Of a stretch of 6,183 bases of DNA, positions 5,660 through 6,183 are shown piece by piece. Each line of letters begins with the position of its first letter. Position 1 is the first letter of the stretch. The position numbers and the translations under genes are program-made. Source of the DNA: Sphingomonadales bacterium (GTDB lineage Bacteria; Pseudomonadota; Alphaproteobacteria; Sphingomonadales; Sphingomonadaceae); contig JAAFIT010000011.1 in NCBI GenBank assembly GCA_013298745.1, positions 1 to 6,183 on the forward strand, given 5' to 3'. Below the pieces are notes generated by a model, which saw only the letters and a program-made list of their open reading frames with translations, ran no database searches and had not been told where the DNA came from.

Positions 5660-6106
5660 ATGGACTTTGCGACCGGCTGGCTGGGTGACGCCTATCTGTG
5701 GGTGAAGGCGTTCCACGTCATTTTCGTCATCTTCTGGATGGCGGGGCTGTTCATGCTGCCGCGCTTTCTCGTTTATTGGTCACAAGTGGCGCCGGGCGCT
5801 CCTGAAAACGCGTTGTGGGACGAGCGCTGCGGCCGGCTAAAGCGCATTATTCTCAACCCCGGCATGATCATCGTCTGGATTCTCGGGTTGTTGCTCGGTT
5901 TTCACCTCGGCTGGCCGCTTTGGCTATGGGCTAAGCTACTCGTTGTTCTCGGACTTTCGGGTTTCCATGGTTGGATGATCGGTGCCGCGCGCAAATTTGC
6001 CGCCGGGGAGAGGGCATACACCGAAAAAACCCTGCGGCTGGTCAACGAAATCCCGTCGCTGACGACCATTGCGATCGTTATTCTGGTGATCGTAAAGCCG
6101 TTTTAA
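5660..6106 (+). CDS. hemJ: HemJ-type protoporphyrinogen IX oxidase, membrane protein (formerly UPF0093)
   Basis: HemJ oxidises protoporphyrinogen IX to protoporphyrin IX and replaces HemG/HemY in most alphaproteobacteria and cyanobacteria. The 148-aa protein has four hydrophobic segments, at about 13-33, 67-84, 86-106 and 132-147. It shows the family's AFHVIFVIFWMAGLFMLPR, with H19 in the first helix and R35 at its end, and LWAKLLVVLGLSGFHG with K92. The histidine and lysine correspond to conserved positions implicated in haem binding and activity. Length matches the family. It starts 2 bases after the hemE stop with no visible ribosome-binding site, so translation is likely coupled to hemE. 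Enzyme assignment rests on family membership and on the haem-operon context. Confidence 0.92.
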   Translation: MDFATGWLGDAYLWVKAFHVIFVIFWMAGLFMLPRFLVYWSQVAPGAPENALWDERCGRLKRIILNPGMIIVWILGLLLGFHLGWPLWLWAKLLVVLGLSGFHGWMIGAARKFAAGERAYTEKTLRLVNEIPSLTTIAIVILVIVKPF

Positions 6107-6119
6107 GGGCCTTCGGCGA

Positions 6120-6146
6120 CTGGGGCCATTGGCCCCAGACCCCATC
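6120..6146 (+). repeat. 27-base hairpin repeat unit, copy 2 (after hemJ)
   Basis: The 8-bp stem and 3-base loop CTGGGGCC-ATT-GGCCCCAG are followed by ACCCCATC, the same tail as the coaE-dnaQ copy. It starts 14 bases after the hemJ stop. No U-tract follows, so it is not a standard terminator, though it could protect or attenuate the hemE-hemJ message. Confidence 0.7.
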
Positions 6147-6173
6147 AACTGGGTGCAGGGCCGCCGGCCCTGC
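6147..6173 (-). repeat. 27-base hairpin repeat unit, copy 3, inverted against copy 2
   Basis: Read on the minus strand this is GCAGGGCC-GGC-GGCCCTGC followed by ACCCAGTT. Its stem ends and tail start (CCCTGCACCC) match copy 1. It abuts copy 2 exactly, tail to tail, giving a 54-base symmetric pair before the window ends. Confidence 0.7.
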
Positions 6174-6183
6174 CCGCCAGAGG

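Noticed and set aside
6107..6183. Standard rho-independent terminator after hemJ
   Set aside because: Two strong hairpins are present, but neither is followed by a run of T on either strand; they fit better as an inverted repeat pair.

Overview
The window looks like GC-rich alphaproteobacterial chromosome, most likely Sphingomonadales. That placement is an inference from gene order, protein wording and base composition, because no search could be run. It holds eight recognisable housekeeping genes, one of them cut by the left edge, and one long intergenic region. I see no transposon, phage, CRISPR array, tRNA or rRNA.

Layout. From 4205 down to 1 every gene is on the minus strand: ppsR, maf, aroE, coaE, dnaQ and hpf. 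The first four are chained by 4-base stop/start overlaps. From 4614 rightward the genes are on the plus strand: hemE and hemJ, 2 bases apart. The two groups diverge from a 408-base gap at 4206-4613. This gap has a perfect DnaA box, two 8-of-9 boxes, an AT-rich stretch, and six GANTC sites within 183 bases. The Caulobacter crescentus origin lies between hemE and a DUF299 gene (RP001, the ppsR family). The gap is therefore very probably the chromosomal replication origin, with both gene groups transcribed away from it.

Main caution. The ppsR reading frame is broken at 4118-4133. The break contains the last 14 bases of the Illumina TruSeq read-2 adapter (TGCTCTTCCGATCT, 4120-4133) in place of about 12 codons. 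This is almost certainly an assembly artefact, and the real gene is probably intact.

Smaller structure. Three copies of a 27-base unit (a hairpin with an 8-bp stem and 3-base loop, plus an ACCC tail) lie in intergenic DNA. One is between coaE and dnaQ, and two abut in opposite orientation after hemJ, as in REP/BIME-type repeats.

How the genes fit together. PpsR tunes PEP/pyruvate interconversion. AroE (shikimate), CoaE (coenzyme A) and HemE/HemJ (haem) are biosynthetic. Maf hydrolyses nucleotides, DnaQ proofreads replication, and Hpf hibernates ribosomes. This is a conserved origin-proximal block rather than one pathway. The likely new or useful points are the origin architecture, the repeat family and the adapter artefact, not a new gene system.
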